Shown here: positions 51,019 to 60,462 of the stretch, one piece after another
Layout of the letters: every line of letters starts with the position of its first letter
Position numbering within the stretch: the first letter of the stretch is position 1
Source of the DNA: Methylobacterium sp. DB0501
Lineage (GTDB): Bacteria; Pseudomonadota; Alphaproteobacteria; Rhizobiales; Beijerinckiaceae
NCBI RefSeq assembly: GCF_011043735.1
Contig: NZ_JAAKGV010000003.1
Coordinates: forward strand, 1-64,000
Direction of reading: 5' to 3'
DNA length: 64,000 nt
Translations under genes and position numbers: made by a program
Notes under the pieces: model-generated
What the model was told of the DNA's origin: nothing
The model's input: only the letters and a program-made list of their open reading frames with translations
Database searches by the model: none

Positions 51019-51951
51019 ATGAAAGCTTTCGCCGCCCTGCTCGTCTCCGGCCTCCTCGCCGCCGTCCCGGCGCGGGCCGGCGAGATCGCCGTGATCGTCA
51101 AGACGGTGAACTCGACCTTCTGGCAGAACGTCCAGAAGGGCGCCGAGACCGCCCTGAAGGGCGTCCAGGGTCACACCATGACCTTCCAGGGGCCGGCGGC
51201 GGAATCGGCCATCGCCGACCAGGTCAACATGGTGGAGAACGCGGTCAACCGCCGCGTCGCCGGCATCGTGCTGGCGCCTTCCGACCCCGATGCCCTGGTC
51301 CCGGCGGTGAAGAAGGCCTGGGAGGCGCGCATCCCGGTCGTGATCCTCGATTCCGGGCTCGCGAAGGGGGCGGAGGCCTATTACCAATCGTTCCTCGCCA
51401 CCGACAACCGCAAGGCCGGGGAGCTCGCCGCCCGGGCGCTGATCGAGCGCACCGGCCCCGAGGGCAAGATCGCGGTGATGTCCTACGTCGCCGGCACCGG
51501 CTCGGAGATCGGCCGCGTCGGCGGCTTCACCGACTACGTCAAGGCGCACTCGAAATTGCAGATCGTCGGGCCGTACTACTCGCAATCCCAGATGGCGACG
51601 GCCCTCAACCAGACCGCCGACGTGCTCGCCGCCAATCCCGACCTCAAGGGCCTCTTCGGCGCCAACGAGCCGACCGCGATCGGCATGGGCCGTGCCCTCA
51701 AGCAGGCCGGCCGGGCCGACAAGGTCGTGGGCGTCGGCTTCGACGGCAACCAGGACCTGCAGGACTTCGTCAAGGACGGCACGCTGGCGGCGATCGTCGT
51801 CCAGGGCTCGTTCCGGATGGGCGAGCTGGGTGTCGCCACCATCGCCAAGGTGCTGGCCAAGCAGAAGGTGGAGAAGTTCATCGATACCGGCGTGGTGCTG
51901 GTGACGAAGGAGAATATCGGGACGGACGAGGCGAAGAACGTGTTGTACTGA
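51019..51951 (+). CDS. Sugar-binding periplasmic protein (RbsB type)
   Basis: This 310-residue exported protein has a signal peptide (AFAALLVSGLLAAVPARA) followed by IAVIVKTVNSTFWQNVQKGA. Two Rossmann-like lobes carry VAGIVLAPSDPDALVPAVKK, PVVILDSGLAKGAEAYYQSF, NEPTAIGMGRALKQAG and VGVGFDGNQDLQDFVKDGTL. It delivers a pentose or deoxyhexose to the permease. The adjacent aldo/keto reductase hints at L-fucose, galactose or a similar aldose, by inference. Confidence 0.9.
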   Translation: MKAFAALLVSGLLAAVPARAGEIAVIVKTVNSTFWQNVQKGAETALKGVQGHTMTFQGPAAESAIADQVNMVENAVNRRVAGIVLAPSDPDALVPAVKKAWEARIPVVILDSGLAKGAEAYYQSFLATDNRKAGELAARALIERTGPEGKIAVMSYVAGTGSEIGRVGGFTDYVKAHSKLQIVGPYYSQSQMATALNQTADVLAANPDLKGLFGANEPTAIGMGRALKQAGRADKVVGVGFDGNQDLQDFVKDGTLAAIVVQGSFRMGELGVATIAKVLAKQKVEKFIDTGVVLVTKENIGTDEAKNVLY

Positions 51952-51987
51952 GCATCCCGAGGTAATCCACGAACCTGATCCCCGCCA

Positions 51988-52129
51988 CGTCATCCCGGGG
52001 CTCGTCGAAGACGAGAAGCCGGGATCCACAAACGCCGACGGTGCCGGACGAGACGGATCGCGATCCGCTTCATCCCGAGGAGTCGGCGGTCATGGATCCC
52101 GGGTTCCGCTTTCGCGGCCCCGGGATGAC
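51988..52129. repeat. Dispersed intergenic repeat, copy B
   Basis: Starts GTCATCCCGGGGCTCGTCGA and GAAGACGAGAAGCCGGGATC, and ends GTCATGGATCCCGGGTTCCG and CCCCGGGATGACA. It has the same order and near-identical ends as 12478-12617, with a diverged middle. Confidence 0.7.
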
Positions 52130-52205
52130 ATGGCGGGTGAGACAGCCGGCCGTCGTCTCTCCGGCACCGGCCTTTCGATCGACCCTTCGCCCCCCGAGGA
52201 CCGCC

Positions 52206-53204
52206 ATGCACCCCGCCACCCCCCGCACCCATGCCCGCACCGGCCTCACCGTCACCGCCCTCGGGCTCGGCGGCGCGCAGATGGGCGGCCTCTACCAGGC
52301 GATGGGCCTCGCGGAGGCGGCCGGCGCATTCCGGGCGGCCTGGGACCGGGGCATCCGCTACTTCGACACCGCGCCGTTCTACGGTTACACCCGCGCGGAG
52401 CGCCGCCTCGGCACCCTGCTCACCGACGAGCCCCGCGAGGCCTACGTCGTCAGCACCAAGGTCGGCCGCCTGATGGTGCCGGATCCGGGCGTCGGCCCGA
52501 TGGAGGAGGGCTATGCCGACCCGCTGCCGTTCCGCCCGACCTTCGACTACAGCCATGACGGCGTGCTGCGCTCCTTCGAGGCGAGCCGTCAGCGCCTCGG
52601 GATCCTCGATCCCGACATCCTCTACGTCCACGACATCGGCCGCTTCACCCACGGCGACCGCCACGCCCATGCTTGGGAGCAGCTGACGACGGGCGGCGGC
52701 TTCCGGGCCCTGACCCGGCTGCGCGAGGAGGGGGCCGTGCGGGCGATCGGCCTCGGCGTCAACGAGTGGGAGATCGTCGCCGAGGCCATCGAGGCCGCCG
52801 ACCTCGACCTCTGCATGCTGGCCGGCCGCTACACGCTCCTGGAGCAGACCAGCCTCGGCCTGATGGAGACCTGCGCCCGCCGCGGCATCGGGATCGTGGT
52901 GGCGGGCGCGTTCAATTCCGGGCTGCTCGCCGGCCAGAACACCTTCAACTACGCCGAGGCACCGCCCGCCATCGCGGCCCGGGCACAGGCCCTGCGCGCG
53001 GCCTGCGAGGACGAGGGCGTGCGGCTCGAGGCGGCCGCCCTGCAATTCCCGCTGCTCCACCCGGCCGCGCTCACGGTCGTGACCGGGGCCCGCAACGCCG
53101 CCCAGGTCGCGGCGAACGCCGCCTGGTTCGAGGCGCCGATCCCGGCGGGGTTCTGGAACCGGCTGAAGGCTCGCGGGCTGATCGACGAGGCGGTGCCGGT
53201 CTGA
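52206..53204 (+). CDS. Aldo/keto reductase, aldose 1-dehydrogenase-like
   Basis: This 332-residue AKR barrel has GIRYFDTAPFYGYTRAERRL (Asp and Tyr of the catalytic tetrad), AYVVSTKVGRLM (Lys), DPDILYVHDIGRFTHGDRHA (His region) and a C-terminal cofactor region VVTGARNAAQVAANAAWF. It resembles D-threo-aldose/L-fucose dehydrogenases and pyridoxal 4-dehydrogenases. Placed after a sugar ABC operon, it probably oxidises the imported sugar to a lactone; the substrate is not proven. Repeat copy B separates it from the transporter genes. Confidence 0.8.
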   Translation: MHPATPRTHARTGLTVTALGLGGAQMGGLYQAMGLAEAAGAFRAAWDRGIRYFDTAPFYGYTRAERRLGTLLTDEPREAYVVSTKVGRLMVPDPGVGPMEEGYADPLPFRPTFDYSHDGVLRSFEASRQRLGILDPDILYVHDIGRFTHGDRHAHAWEQLTTGGGFRALTRLREEGAVRAIGLGVNEWEIVAEAIEAADLDLCMLAGRYTLLEQTSLGLMETCARRGIGIVVAGAFNSGLLAGQNTFNYAEAPPAIAARAQALRAACEDEGVRLEAAALQFPLLHPAALTVVTGARNAAQVAANAAWFEAPIPAGFWNRLKARGLIDEAVPV

Positions 53205-53235
53205 CGGTCCGCCCCCCGGCGCTTCCGGGCCGAAA

Positions 53236-53478
53236 TCAGCGGTCGTCGCGCTCGAGCCCCGCCTCGATCGCGGCGGCCAGCGCGGGATCCGGCATCGCGC
53301 CCCACCCCTCGTCCAGGGTCAGCCGCACCGAATGCGCGCCGCCGGAGGGCGTGCACACCACCGCTCGCCGCCCCTCGCCGGCCAGCTTGTCCTTGGCCGC
53401 CTCCGGCATCTCGGCCAGCGCCTCGATGCAGGTCCAGGCGGTGCCGTCCCGGGTGGTCACGGTGCGTTCGTCGGTCAT
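53236..53478 (-). CDS. Hypothetical 80-residue soluble protein
   Basis: This small acidic protein has TVTTRDGTAWTCIEALAEMP and VRLTLDEGWGAMPDPALAAA. Its size and composition are typical of conserved alphaproteobacterial hypotheticals; there is no signal or membrane segment. It lies between the aldo/keto reductase and the IclR gene. No family was recognised. Confidence 0.5.
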   Translation of the reverse strand: MTDERTVTTRDGTAWTCIEALAEMPEAAKDKLAGEGRRAVVCTPSGGAHSVRLTLDEGWGAMPDPALAAAIEAGLERDDR

Positions 53479-53563
53479 GGTGTCGCGTCTGCTCCGGTCG
53501 CGGCGCGGGTCGCCCGGCGGGCAACCGCGAGACAGGGCGAAGGTTCGCAGGGTAGGGTGCCCC

Positions 53564-54403
53564 TCACCGCCCCCCGCGCCGCGCCGCCGCCGCCTCCGCC
53601 ACCCCGAACATCGCCGGCTGCGCCGTCCCGGCCAGCCCGCGCAGGGTGAGCCCCAGCGCCTCCAGCCGCTCCTCCGTCAGCTGGCCCTGGAAGAGATGGG
53701 CCGCCACGACGAGGCGCGGGCGGCCGGTGCGGTCGCAGAGAGCGGCGGCGACCGAGGTGACGCCGCGGATCAGGTGGCCGATATCGACGGCGTAGCCCCG
53801 CTCGGCACAGGCCTCGACCTCGGTCGAAAAGGTCTCGAACGGCACCGGCACGTGCCAGCGGATCGCCCCGAAGCGGGCCCGCAGGGTGGCGCGGGGCAGG
53901 GTGCCGGCGTTCCGGCTCGCGGCGGCCACCGCGCGGCCGATGGCGCCGGCATAGGCCGGGATGCGGGTGGCGAGGCGGAACTCGATGTGGATGCCGCTCG
54001 CCGGGACGATCCGGCCGAGGAGCAGGGCCTTGTCGTCGGGGGCCACCTGCCAGACGCTCGTCGTCGCCTCGAACTCCGTCGCGACCTGCTGCAATCCGGG
54101 TTGCAGGAGTTCCACGTCCGAGCGATTGAGGAGCGGGCGCGCCACCTCCAGGAGGCCGAGGCCGAGGCGGTAGGTCTTGGTGTCCGGCGCCAGGGCGACG
54201 AAGCCCTCGTGCACCAGGGTGCGCAGGATGTTGAGGGTGGTCGAGGGGCTGACGCCCGCGGCCCGCGCGATCGCCGTGACCCCGAGCGCGTCGCGGGCGC
54301 CGGCCACCGCCCGCAGGATCGCGGCGGCCTGCGTCACCGCCCCGACCTCGCGGCCGACCTCCATCACCGCCCGGTCGCCCTCGGCCTGCTGCGCCACGTC
54401 CAC
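53564..54403 (-). CDS. IclR-family transcriptional regulator
   Basis: This 279-residue regulator has an N-terminal winged HTH (GVTAIARAAGVSPSTTLNIL, RTLVHEGFVALAPDTKTYRL) and a C-terminal GAF-like effector domain (VWQVAPDDKALLLGRIVPAS, ERGYAVDIGHLIRGVTSVAA). The start is a GTG at 54403, chosen because AAAGGA lies 7 bases upstream; an ATG at 54364 has no such site. It is divergent from the acyl-CoA catabolic cluster and probably controls it. Confidence 0.85.
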   Translation of the reverse strand: MDVAQQAEGDRAVMEVGREVGAVTQAAAILRAVAGARDALGVTAIARAAGVSPSTTLNILRTLVHEGFVALAPDTKTYRLGLGLLEVARPLLNRSDVELLQPGLQQVATEFEATTSVWQVAPDDKALLLGRIVPASGIHIEFRLATRIPAYAGAIGRAVAAASRNAGTLPRATLRARFGAIRWHVPVPFETFSTEVEACAERGYAVDIGHLIRGVTSVAAALCDRTGRPRLVVAAHLFQGQLTEERLEALGLTLRGLAGTAQPAMFGVAEAAAARRGGR

Positions 54404-54463
54404 CCCCCGGTCCTTTGCCCCTTGCCGATCGGCACGTTTACGGGCCAGAATAGCGTTCAGCCC

Positions 54464-54486
54464 ACGGAATGAAAACGACGTTCCGT
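54464..54486. promoter_or_regulatory. Putative IclR operator
   Basis: ACGGAA (54464-54469) and TTCCGT (54481-54486) form an inverted repeat with an 11-base spacer in the divergent gap, the size expected for an IclR-type site. It lies about 44 bases before the binding-protein start. Confidence 0.45.
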
Positions 54487-54529
54487 CCGAGGCCCGGGAA
54501 ACGGGCCCGGGCATCATGGGAGGACCAGG

Positions 54530-55747
54530 ATGGCACGGACCCGACGGGCCCTGGCGGCGCGCTGCGCCGGGGCGATGCTGGCGCTTCTGGGCGCGACCGC
54601 GGCGCGGGCCGACGGCGACGTTCTGCGGATCGGCATCATCACCGACATGAGCGGCCAGTACAGCGAGGGCAACGGCGAGGGCTCGGTCGCCGCCGCGCGG
54701 CTGGCCGTCGAGGATTTCGGCCCGACGGTGCTCGGCAAGCGCATCGAGATCATCTCGGCCGACCACCAGAACAAGCCCGACATCGCTTCGACCATCGTGC
54801 GCAACTGGCTCGACACCAAGGGCGTCGACGTGGTGGCGGAAGGCGTGAACTCGGCCGTCGCCCTGGCGGTCCAGGCGGTGACCCGGGAGCGCAACAAGAT
54901 CTTCCTGATCTCGGGCGCCGGCTCGTCCGACCTCACCGGCAAGTCGTGCTCGCCGACCAGCATCCAGTGGACCTACGACACCTACGCCTCGTCGAACTCC
55001 ACCGCCAAGGCCCTGGTCGCCCGCGGGGCGAAGTCCTGGTACTTCCTCACCGCCGATTACGCCTTCGGCCACGCGCTCGAGCGCGACGCGTCCCGGGCGG
55101 TCGAGGCGGCGGGCGGCACGGTGGTCGGCAAGGTCCGCCACCCGTTCAACAATCCCGACTTCTCGTCCTTCCTGCTCCAGGCGCAATCCTCGCCCGCCCA
55201 GGTGGTGGCGCTCGCCAATGCCGGCAGCGATTTCGCCAACGCCATCAAGCAGGCGCACGAATTCGGCCTGTCGCATTCCGACAAGATCATGGCGGCGCTC
55301 CAGGTCACGCTGACCGACTCCGCCTCGCTCGGCCTCGAGGTGGTGCAGGGGGCGCTGTTCACCGACAGCTTCTACTGGGACCGGACCCCTGAGACCCGCG
55401 CCTATGCCGAGCGGTTCTACGCCCAGCGCAAGGCGATGCCGACCGCCTACCAGGCCGGGGTGACCTCGGCGCTCACCCATTACCTCAAGGCGGTGCAGGC
55501 CGCCGGCACCACCGACTCCGCCGCCGTGATGGCGAAGATGCGCGAGACCCCGGTCGACGACTTCTTCGCGCAAGGCGGCAAGGTGCGGGCCGACGGCCGC
55601 ATGGTCCACGACATGTACCTGATGCGGTTCAAGAAGCCGTCCCAGTCGAAGGGGAAGTGGGACCTCTACGAGCTGGTCGCCACGGTCCCGGGCGACGAGG
55701 CGTTCCGGCCGCTCGGCGAAGGCGGGTGCCCGTATGTCAAGAACTGA
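54530..55747 (+). CDS. LivJ-type ABC substrate-binding protein
   Basis: This 405-residue exported protein has a signal peptide (ARCAGAMLALLGATAARA) and a type-I periplasmic fold: VLRIGIITDMSGQYSEGNGE, IISADHQNKPDIASTIVRNW, FLISGAGSSDLTGKSCSPTS and TAYQAGVTSALTHYLKAVQA. It is related to binding proteins for aromatic or amide-like ligands. No LivHMGF transport genes are nearby, so it must pair with a distant transporter. GGGAGGACC precedes the ATG. It overlaps the next gene by 14 bases. Confidence 0.88.
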   Translation: MARTRRALAARCAGAMLALLGATAARADGDVLRIGIITDMSGQYSEGNGEGSVAAARLAVEDFGPTVLGKRIEIISADHQNKPDIASTIVRNWLDTKGVDVVAEGVNSAVALAVQAVTRERNKIFLISGAGSSDLTGKSCSPTSIQWTYDTYASSNSTAKALVARGAKSWYFLTADYAFGHALERDASRAVEAAGGTVVGKVRHPFNNPDFSSFLLQAQSSPAQVVALANAGSDFANAIKQAHEFGLSHSDKIMAALQVTLTDSASLGLEVVQGALFTDSFYWDRTPETRAYAERFYAQRKAMPTAYQAGVTSALTHYLKAVQAAGTTDSAAVMAKMRETPVDDFFAQGGKVRADGRMVHDMYLMRFKKPSQSKGKWDLYELVATVPGDEAFRPLGEGGCPYVKN

Positions 55748-57836
55748 CGTCACCGATCTGGCGCCCCTGGTCCGCCCCGGCTCGGTCGCGATCATCGGCG
55801 CCTCGGCCGATCCGACCCGCATCGGCGGCCGGCCGATCGCCTACATGCTGCGCGCTGGCTTCCAGGGTGCGATCCTGCCGGTGAACCCGAACCGGGCCGA
55901 GGTGCAGGGCCTGCCCTGCTACCCCTCCGTCGCCGCCCTGCCGCAGGCGCCGGACGTGGCGGTGATCGCGGTACCGGGCGCCGCCGCCCTGCAGGCGGTG
56001 GACGAGCTCGGCGCCCGCGGCACGCGTTTCGCCGTGATGTTCACGGCGGGCTACGCCGAGGTGGACGAGGCCGGGGCGGCGGCGCAAGCCCGGCTCGTCG
56101 CCGCCGCCCGGCGACACGGGATACGGCTCCTCGGGCCGAACTGCCTCGGCCTGTTCAACGCGGCGGCCGGCTTCTACCCGATCTTCTCCGCCTCGCTGGA
56201 GGGGGGCCTGCCGCTGCCGGGGCGCATCGGCATCGCCAGCCAGTCGGGTGCCTACGGTACCCACCTCTTCGCCGCCTGCCGCACCCGCAACATCGGCACC
56301 GCGATGCTGGTCACCACCGGCAACGAGGCCGATCTCTCGGTCGCCGACGCGATCGGCTGGATGACCCGGGACGACGACCTCGACGTCATCATGGCCTATG
56401 CCGAGGGCGTAAAGGATGGGCCGGCCTTCGCCGCCGCCCTGGCCGAGGCGCGGCGGGCGCGAAAGCCCGTGATCGTCATGAAGGTCGGCCGCAGCGCGAT
56501 CGGCAGCGCGGCGGCGCAGTCGCACACCGCCTCGATCGCCGGCAACGACGCGATTTTTTCCGCGGTGCTGGCCGAGCACGGCGCGATCCGGGCCCGCTCG
56601 ACGGAGGAGCTGATCGACATCGCCTATGCGGCGACCCGGCGGATCTATCCGGTGCCCAACACCCTGGGGGTCATCACCATCTCAGGCGGAGCCGGGGTGC
56701 TGATCTCGGACGCCGCCGAGGCGGCGGGCCTCGCGATGCCGGAGATGCCCCAGGAGGCGCAAGGACGCCTGAAGGCGGTCCTGCCCTTCGCGTCGCCGCG
56801 CAACCCGGTCGATTGCACCGCGCAGGCCTTCAACGACCTGTCGCTGATCGGCCGCTTCACCGAATCGATGATCGCCGACGGCGGCTATTCCTCGATCCTC
56901 GCCTTCTTCACCCAGATCGGCGGCGCCCCCAGCATGGCCCCGGCGATTCGCGCCCAGCTCAACGCCGTCAAGGCGCGCCACCCCGACCGGCTCTACGCCC
57001 TCTCGGTCCTGGCCTCGGCGGAGCGCAACCGGGAGTACGAGGCCGACGGCTACCTGCTCTACGAGGACCCGGCCCGGGCGGTGGTCGCCCTCGAGGCGAT
57101 GGGGCGCCTCGGGGCCAGCTTCGCGGCCCCCGAGCCGATCGTGCCCCCGGCAAGGGCGGCGGTGGCACTGCCCGAGACGACCCCGAGCGAGGCCGAGGCC
57201 AAGCGCCTGCTCGCCGCGGCCGGCATCGCAACGGTGCCGGAGGCCGCGTGCACCGATGAGGCGGCCGCGGTCGCGGCGGCCGAGTCCTTCGGCTTCCCGG
57301 TCGTGATGAAGATCCTGTCGCCGGACATCCTGCACAAGACCGAGATCGGCGGCGTGCTCCTCGACGTCGCCGACGCCGAGGCGGTCCGGCGCGGCCATGC
57401 CACCCTCCTGGAGCGGGCGGCCCGCCACGCCCCTTCGGCCCGGATCGAGGGCGTGCTCGTGGCCCGCCAGGTCAAGGGCGCGGTCGAGTGCATCCTCGGC
57501 ATCCAGCAGGATCCGGTCTTCGGCCCGGTGGCGATGGTCGGCCTCGGCGGGGTCTTCGTGGAGGTGATGCGCGACGTGGTGTTCCGGCGCTGCCCGTTCG
57601 ACGAGGACGTCGCCGAGGCGATGATCCGCTCGATCAAGGCGGCGCCCCTGCTCCTCGGCGCCCGGGGCCGGCCTCCTTGCGATGTCGCAGGCCTCGCCCG
57701 GATGCTGTCGCGCCTGTCGGTCCTCGCCGCGGCGGCGGGGCCGCGCCTGCGATCCATCGACCTCAACCCGGTCTTCGCCCTGCCGGAGGGCGCCTTCGCG
57801 GCGGATGCGGTGATCGAGGTGGGGGAGGCGGGGTGA
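55734..57836 (+). CDS. ADP-forming acyl-CoA synthetase family protein
   Basis: This 700-residue protein fuses a CoA-binding domain (PGSVAIIGASADPTRIGGRP), a succinyl-CoA-ligase-like domain (GRIGIASQSGAYGTHLFAAC, VMKVGRSAIGSAAAQSHTAS, LGVITISGGAGVLISDAAEA) and a C-terminal ATP-grasp domain (FPVVMKILSPDILHKTEIGG, QVKGAVECILGIQQDPVFGP). It activates a carboxylic acid to its CoA ester with ATP. It heads the beta-oxidation-like genes. Substrate unknown. Confidence 0.85.
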   Translation: MSRTDVTDLAPLVRPGSVAIIGASADPTRIGGRPIAYMLRAGFQGAILPVNPNRAEVQGLPCYPSVAALPQAPDVAVIAVPGAAALQAVDELGARGTRFAVMFTAGYAEVDEAGAAAQARLVAAARRHGIRLLGPNCLGLFNAAAGFYPIFSASLEGGLPLPGRIGIASQSGAYGTHLFAACRTRNIGTAMLVTTGNEADLSVADAIGWMTRDDDLDVIMAYAEGVKDGPAFAAALAEARRARKPVIVMKVGRSAIGSAAAQSHTASIAGNDAIFSAVLAEHGAIRARSTEELIDIAYAATRRIYPVPNTLGVITISGGAGVLISDAAEAAGLAMPEMPQEAQGRLKAVLPFASPRNPVDCTAQAFNDLSLIGRFTESMIADGGYSSILAFFTQIGGAPSMAPAIRAQLNAVKARHPDRLYALSVLASAERNREYEADGYLLYEDPARAVVALEAMGRLGASFAAPEPIVPPARAAVALPETTPSEAEAKRLLAAAGIATVPEAACTDEAAAVAAAESFGFPVVMKILSPDILHKTEIGGVLLDVADAEAVRRGHATLLERAARHAPSARIEGVLVARQVKGAVECILGIQQDPVFGPVAMVGLGGVFVEVMRDVVFRRCPFDEDVAEAMIRSIKAAPLLLGARGRPPCDVAGLARMLSRLSVLAAAAGPRLRSIDLNPVFALPEGAFAADAVIEVGEAG

Positions 57837-57873
57837 TGAGGAATCGGGCGAGCGGGTTCGGGGCGAAGCTCCC

Positions 57874-58043
57874 GAACCCTCCCCCCTCTGCGGGGGAGGG
57901 CGGCCTGCGGAGCGGGCCGGGAGAGGGGCGGCGCGACGCCGATCCGGGGAATGCCCGCCAGAACGCTTCAGCCTTGGCCGGAAGCGGGGTTCCCTTCTCC
58001 CGCCCGGCATCCACCGGGCACCCGCAGAGGGGGGAGGGTTCAG
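57874..58043. repeat. 170-bp element with 21-bp perfect inverted ends
   Basis: The terminal arms lie at 57874-57894 and 58023-58043 and are perfectly complementary over 21 bases (core CCCTCCCCCCTCTGCGGG). The 128-bp interior has its own GC-rich hairpins. It occupies the 238-bp gap between the acyl-CoA synthetase and thiolase genes. It resembles a MITE or BIME-type REP unit. Confidence 0.75.
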
Positions 58044-58074
58044 GGCGGCGTGCCTCCGTCAGGGCGGCCACCCC

Positions 58075-59598
58075 ATGACCGACCCCGCCCGCATCCCCGT
58101 CATCGTCGGCATCGGCGAGGTCGCCGACCGGCCCGATACGCCCGGCCGTGGCCTGATCGGCCCCGAACCCGCCGCCCTGATGGCCGAGGCCCTGGCCCGC
58201 GCCGATGCGGATGCCGGCGGCGGCTGGCTCGCCCGCATCGCCTCGCTCGACGTCGTCAATGCGGTGTCCTGGCCCTATGCCGACCTGCCGGCCCGGGTCG
58301 CCGACCTGATCGGCCATCGACCGGCGCGCCTCGCCTACGGCCCGGTCGGCGGCGAGACGCCGGTCCGTTTCCTGCACGAGGCGGCCATGCGCATCGCCCG
58401 CGGCGAGGTCGCGGTGGCGGCCGTGTGCAGCGGCGAGGCGGAGCACAGCGCGAGTGCCGCGCGGCGCGCCGGAGCGAGGCCGGAGCAGGATGCGGTGCCG
58501 CCCTGGACCGCACCGGATCCCGCCTGGACCAACCCGCGGGTGCGCGACTACCTCCACCCCCAGGCCCTGCGCCACGGCCTGTCGCAGCCGGTCGTCGTCT
58601 ACCCGCTCTACGAGACCGCCCTCCAGGCCGCCTGGGGACAGACCCCGCGCCGGGGACGCGACGAATCGGCCGCCCTGTGGTCGGCGATGTCCCGGGTCGC
58701 GGCGGAGAACCCGCAGGGCTGGCTGCGCCGCCCCTTCACGGCGGAGGAGATCGCCACGCCGTCGCCCGCCAACCGGCCGATCGCCTGGCCCTATCCGAAG
58801 CTGATGGTCGCCAACCCCGTGGTGAACCAGGGGGCGGGCCTGATCGTGACCAATCTGGCGCTCGCCCGCGCCGCCGGGATCCCGGAGCACCGCGCGGTGC
58901 CGATCGGCCCCGGCGCCGCGGCGGCCGAACCGCGCGACTGGCTCGCCCGCGACCGCTTCGACCACGCTCCGGCCCAGGACGCGGTGCTGGCCGAGACCCT
59001 GCGCCGGGCCGGCCTCGCGCCCGCGGAGCTGGCCTCGATCGAGCTCTACAGCTGCTTTCCCTGCGTGCCCAAGATGGCGCGCCGCCGCCTCGGCCTGCCC
59101 GACGACGCCGTGCCGACGGTGGCGGGCGGGCTGACCTTCTTCGGCGCGCCGCTCAACGGCTATATGGCGCACGCCGCCTGCGCGATGGTCCGGCGGTTGC
59201 GCGAGGCGCCGGGCGCGGCCGGCCTGCTCTACGGCCAGGGCGAGTTCGTCACCAAGCACCACGCCCTGGCGCTCGGCGGCCGGCCGCGCAGGCCCGCCGA
59301 CGCGCCGGTCTCGGTCCAGGACACGGCGGATGCCCGCCGCGGGCCGGTGCCGCCTGTCGTCGAGGCGGCGACGGGCCGCGCCGTGATCGAGACCCACACG
59401 GTCCTGTTCGATCGCGAGGGAGCGCCCCAGAAAGGCGTCGTCGTGCTGCGCCAGGGCCCGTCGCGTCTCCTGGCCCGGGTGCCCGCCGCCGACCGCGCCA
59501 CCCTCGGCCGGCTCACCGACCTCGACCGCTCGCCGGTCGGCCTCGACGGCCGGTTGCGCACGGCCCCCGACGGGCTCCTCGAATGGGAGGCGGCATGA
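58075..59598 (+). CDS. Thiolase-like (SCP2-type) protein
   Basis: This 507-residue thiolase-fold protein starts IPVIVGIGEVADRPDTPGRG. It has a candidate nucleophile Cys in VAVAAVCSGEAEHSASAARR, the segment ANPVVNQGAGLIVTNLALAR and the late motif SIELYSCFPCVPKMARRRLG, with FFGAPLNGYMAHAACAMVRR in place of the usual GGG-type loop. A C-terminal OB-like extension (about residues 410-507) is unusual and resembles DUF35-type sequence. It probably catalyses thiolytic cleavage or decarboxylative chemistry on a CoA ester. Confidence 0.75.
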   Translation: MTDPARIPVIVGIGEVADRPDTPGRGLIGPEPAALMAEALARADADAGGGWLARIASLDVVNAVSWPYADLPARVADLIGHRPARLAYGPVGGETPVRFLHEAAMRIARGEVAVAAVCSGEAEHSASAARRAGARPEQDAVPPWTAPDPAWTNPRVRDYLHPQALRHGLSQPVVVYPLYETALQAAWGQTPRRGRDESAALWSAMSRVAAENPQGWLRRPFTAEEIATPSPANRPIAWPYPKLMVANPVVNQGAGLIVTNLALARAAGIPEHRAVPIGPGAAAAEPRDWLARDRFDHAPAQDAVLAETLRRAGLAPAELASIELYSCFPCVPKMARRRLGLPDDAVPTVAGGLTFFGAPLNGYMAHAACAMVRRLREAPGAAGLLYGQGEFVTKHHALALGGRPRRPADAPVSVQDTADARRGPVPPVVEAATGRAVIETHTVLFDREGAPQKGVVVLRQGPSRLLARVPAADRATLGRLTDLDRSPVGLDGRLRTAPDGLLEWEAA

Positions 59599-60371
59599 CG
59601 GCCGATCCGGTCCTCGTCGAGCGCCTCGGCGACCACGTCGCGGTGGTGGTCCTGAACCGGCCGCAGGCGCGCAACGCCGTCGATCCGGCGCTGGCCCGCG
59701 CCCTCGCGCAGGCGGTCGCCGCGACCGAGGCCGACGAGACGGTCCGCGCGGTGGTGCTCGCCGGCCGCGGCCCGGCCTTCTGCGCCGGGGCCGACCTGAC
59801 GGTGATCGCGGCGGGCGGCGCCGACGATCTCTGGACAGGGGAGGGCGGGTTCGCCGGCTTCGTCCACGCGCCGCGGGCCAAGCCCTGGATCGCCGCCGTG
59901 GAGGGCCCGGCTTTGGCCGGCGGCTGCGAGATCGCGCTCGCCTGCGACCTGATCGTCGCCGGCGAGGGGGCGGCCTTCGGCCTGCCGGAGGTGACCCGCG
60001 GCCTCGTCGCGGCGGCGGGCGGGCTCTACCGGCTGCCGCGGGCGCTGCCGCGGGCGATCGCCCTCGAACTCATCCTGACCGGCGGGCGGCTGGACGCCGC
60101 CCGCGCCCACGCGCTCGGCCTCGTCAACCGGCTCGTCGCGGCGGGGGCGGCCCGGGACGAGGCGGCGGCGCTGGCGACCGCGATCGCCGGCAACGCGCCG
60201 CTCGCCGTGCGCGAGAGCCTGGCGGTCGCCCGCCTCGCTCCCGATGCCGACGAGGCGGGGCTGCGGGCGGCGAGCGCCGCCGCGCGGGCCCGGGTGCAGG
60301 CCTCCGAGGATTACCGCGAGGGCCCCCGGGCCTTCGTCGAGAAGCGCTTGCCGCGCTGGACGGGGCGGTGA
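59595..60371 (+). CDS. Enoyl-CoA hydratase/isomerase family protein
   Basis: This 258-residue crotonase has NRPQARNAVDPALARALAQA, the oxyanion-hole motifs GRGPAFCAGADLTVIAAGG and VEGPALAGGCEIALACDLIV, and FGLPEVTRGLVAAAGGLYRL. The Glu in the last motif corresponds to one catalytic residue. The ATG overlaps the thiolase stop (ATGA). It hydrates or isomerises an enoyl-CoA in the pathway. Confidence 0.88.
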   Translation: MTADPVLVERLGDHVAVVVLNRPQARNAVDPALARALAQAVAATEADETVRAVVLAGRGPAFCAGADLTVIAAGGADDLWTGEGGFAGFVHAPRAKPWIAAVEGPALAGGCEIALACDLIVAGEGAAFGLPEVTRGLVAAAGGLYRLPRALPRAIALELILTGGRLDAARAHALGLVNRLVAAGAARDEAAALATAIAGNAPLAVRESLAVARLAPDADEAGLRAASAAARARVQASEDYREGPRAFVEKRLPRWTGR

Positions 60372-60462
60372 TGCGGGACAGGCTCGATGTCCGCGGAGCG
60401 TGCCGCAGGTCATCGGGCGGCAGGCCATGCAAACCCGGTCGAACAGAATGAGGAGGGATCCC

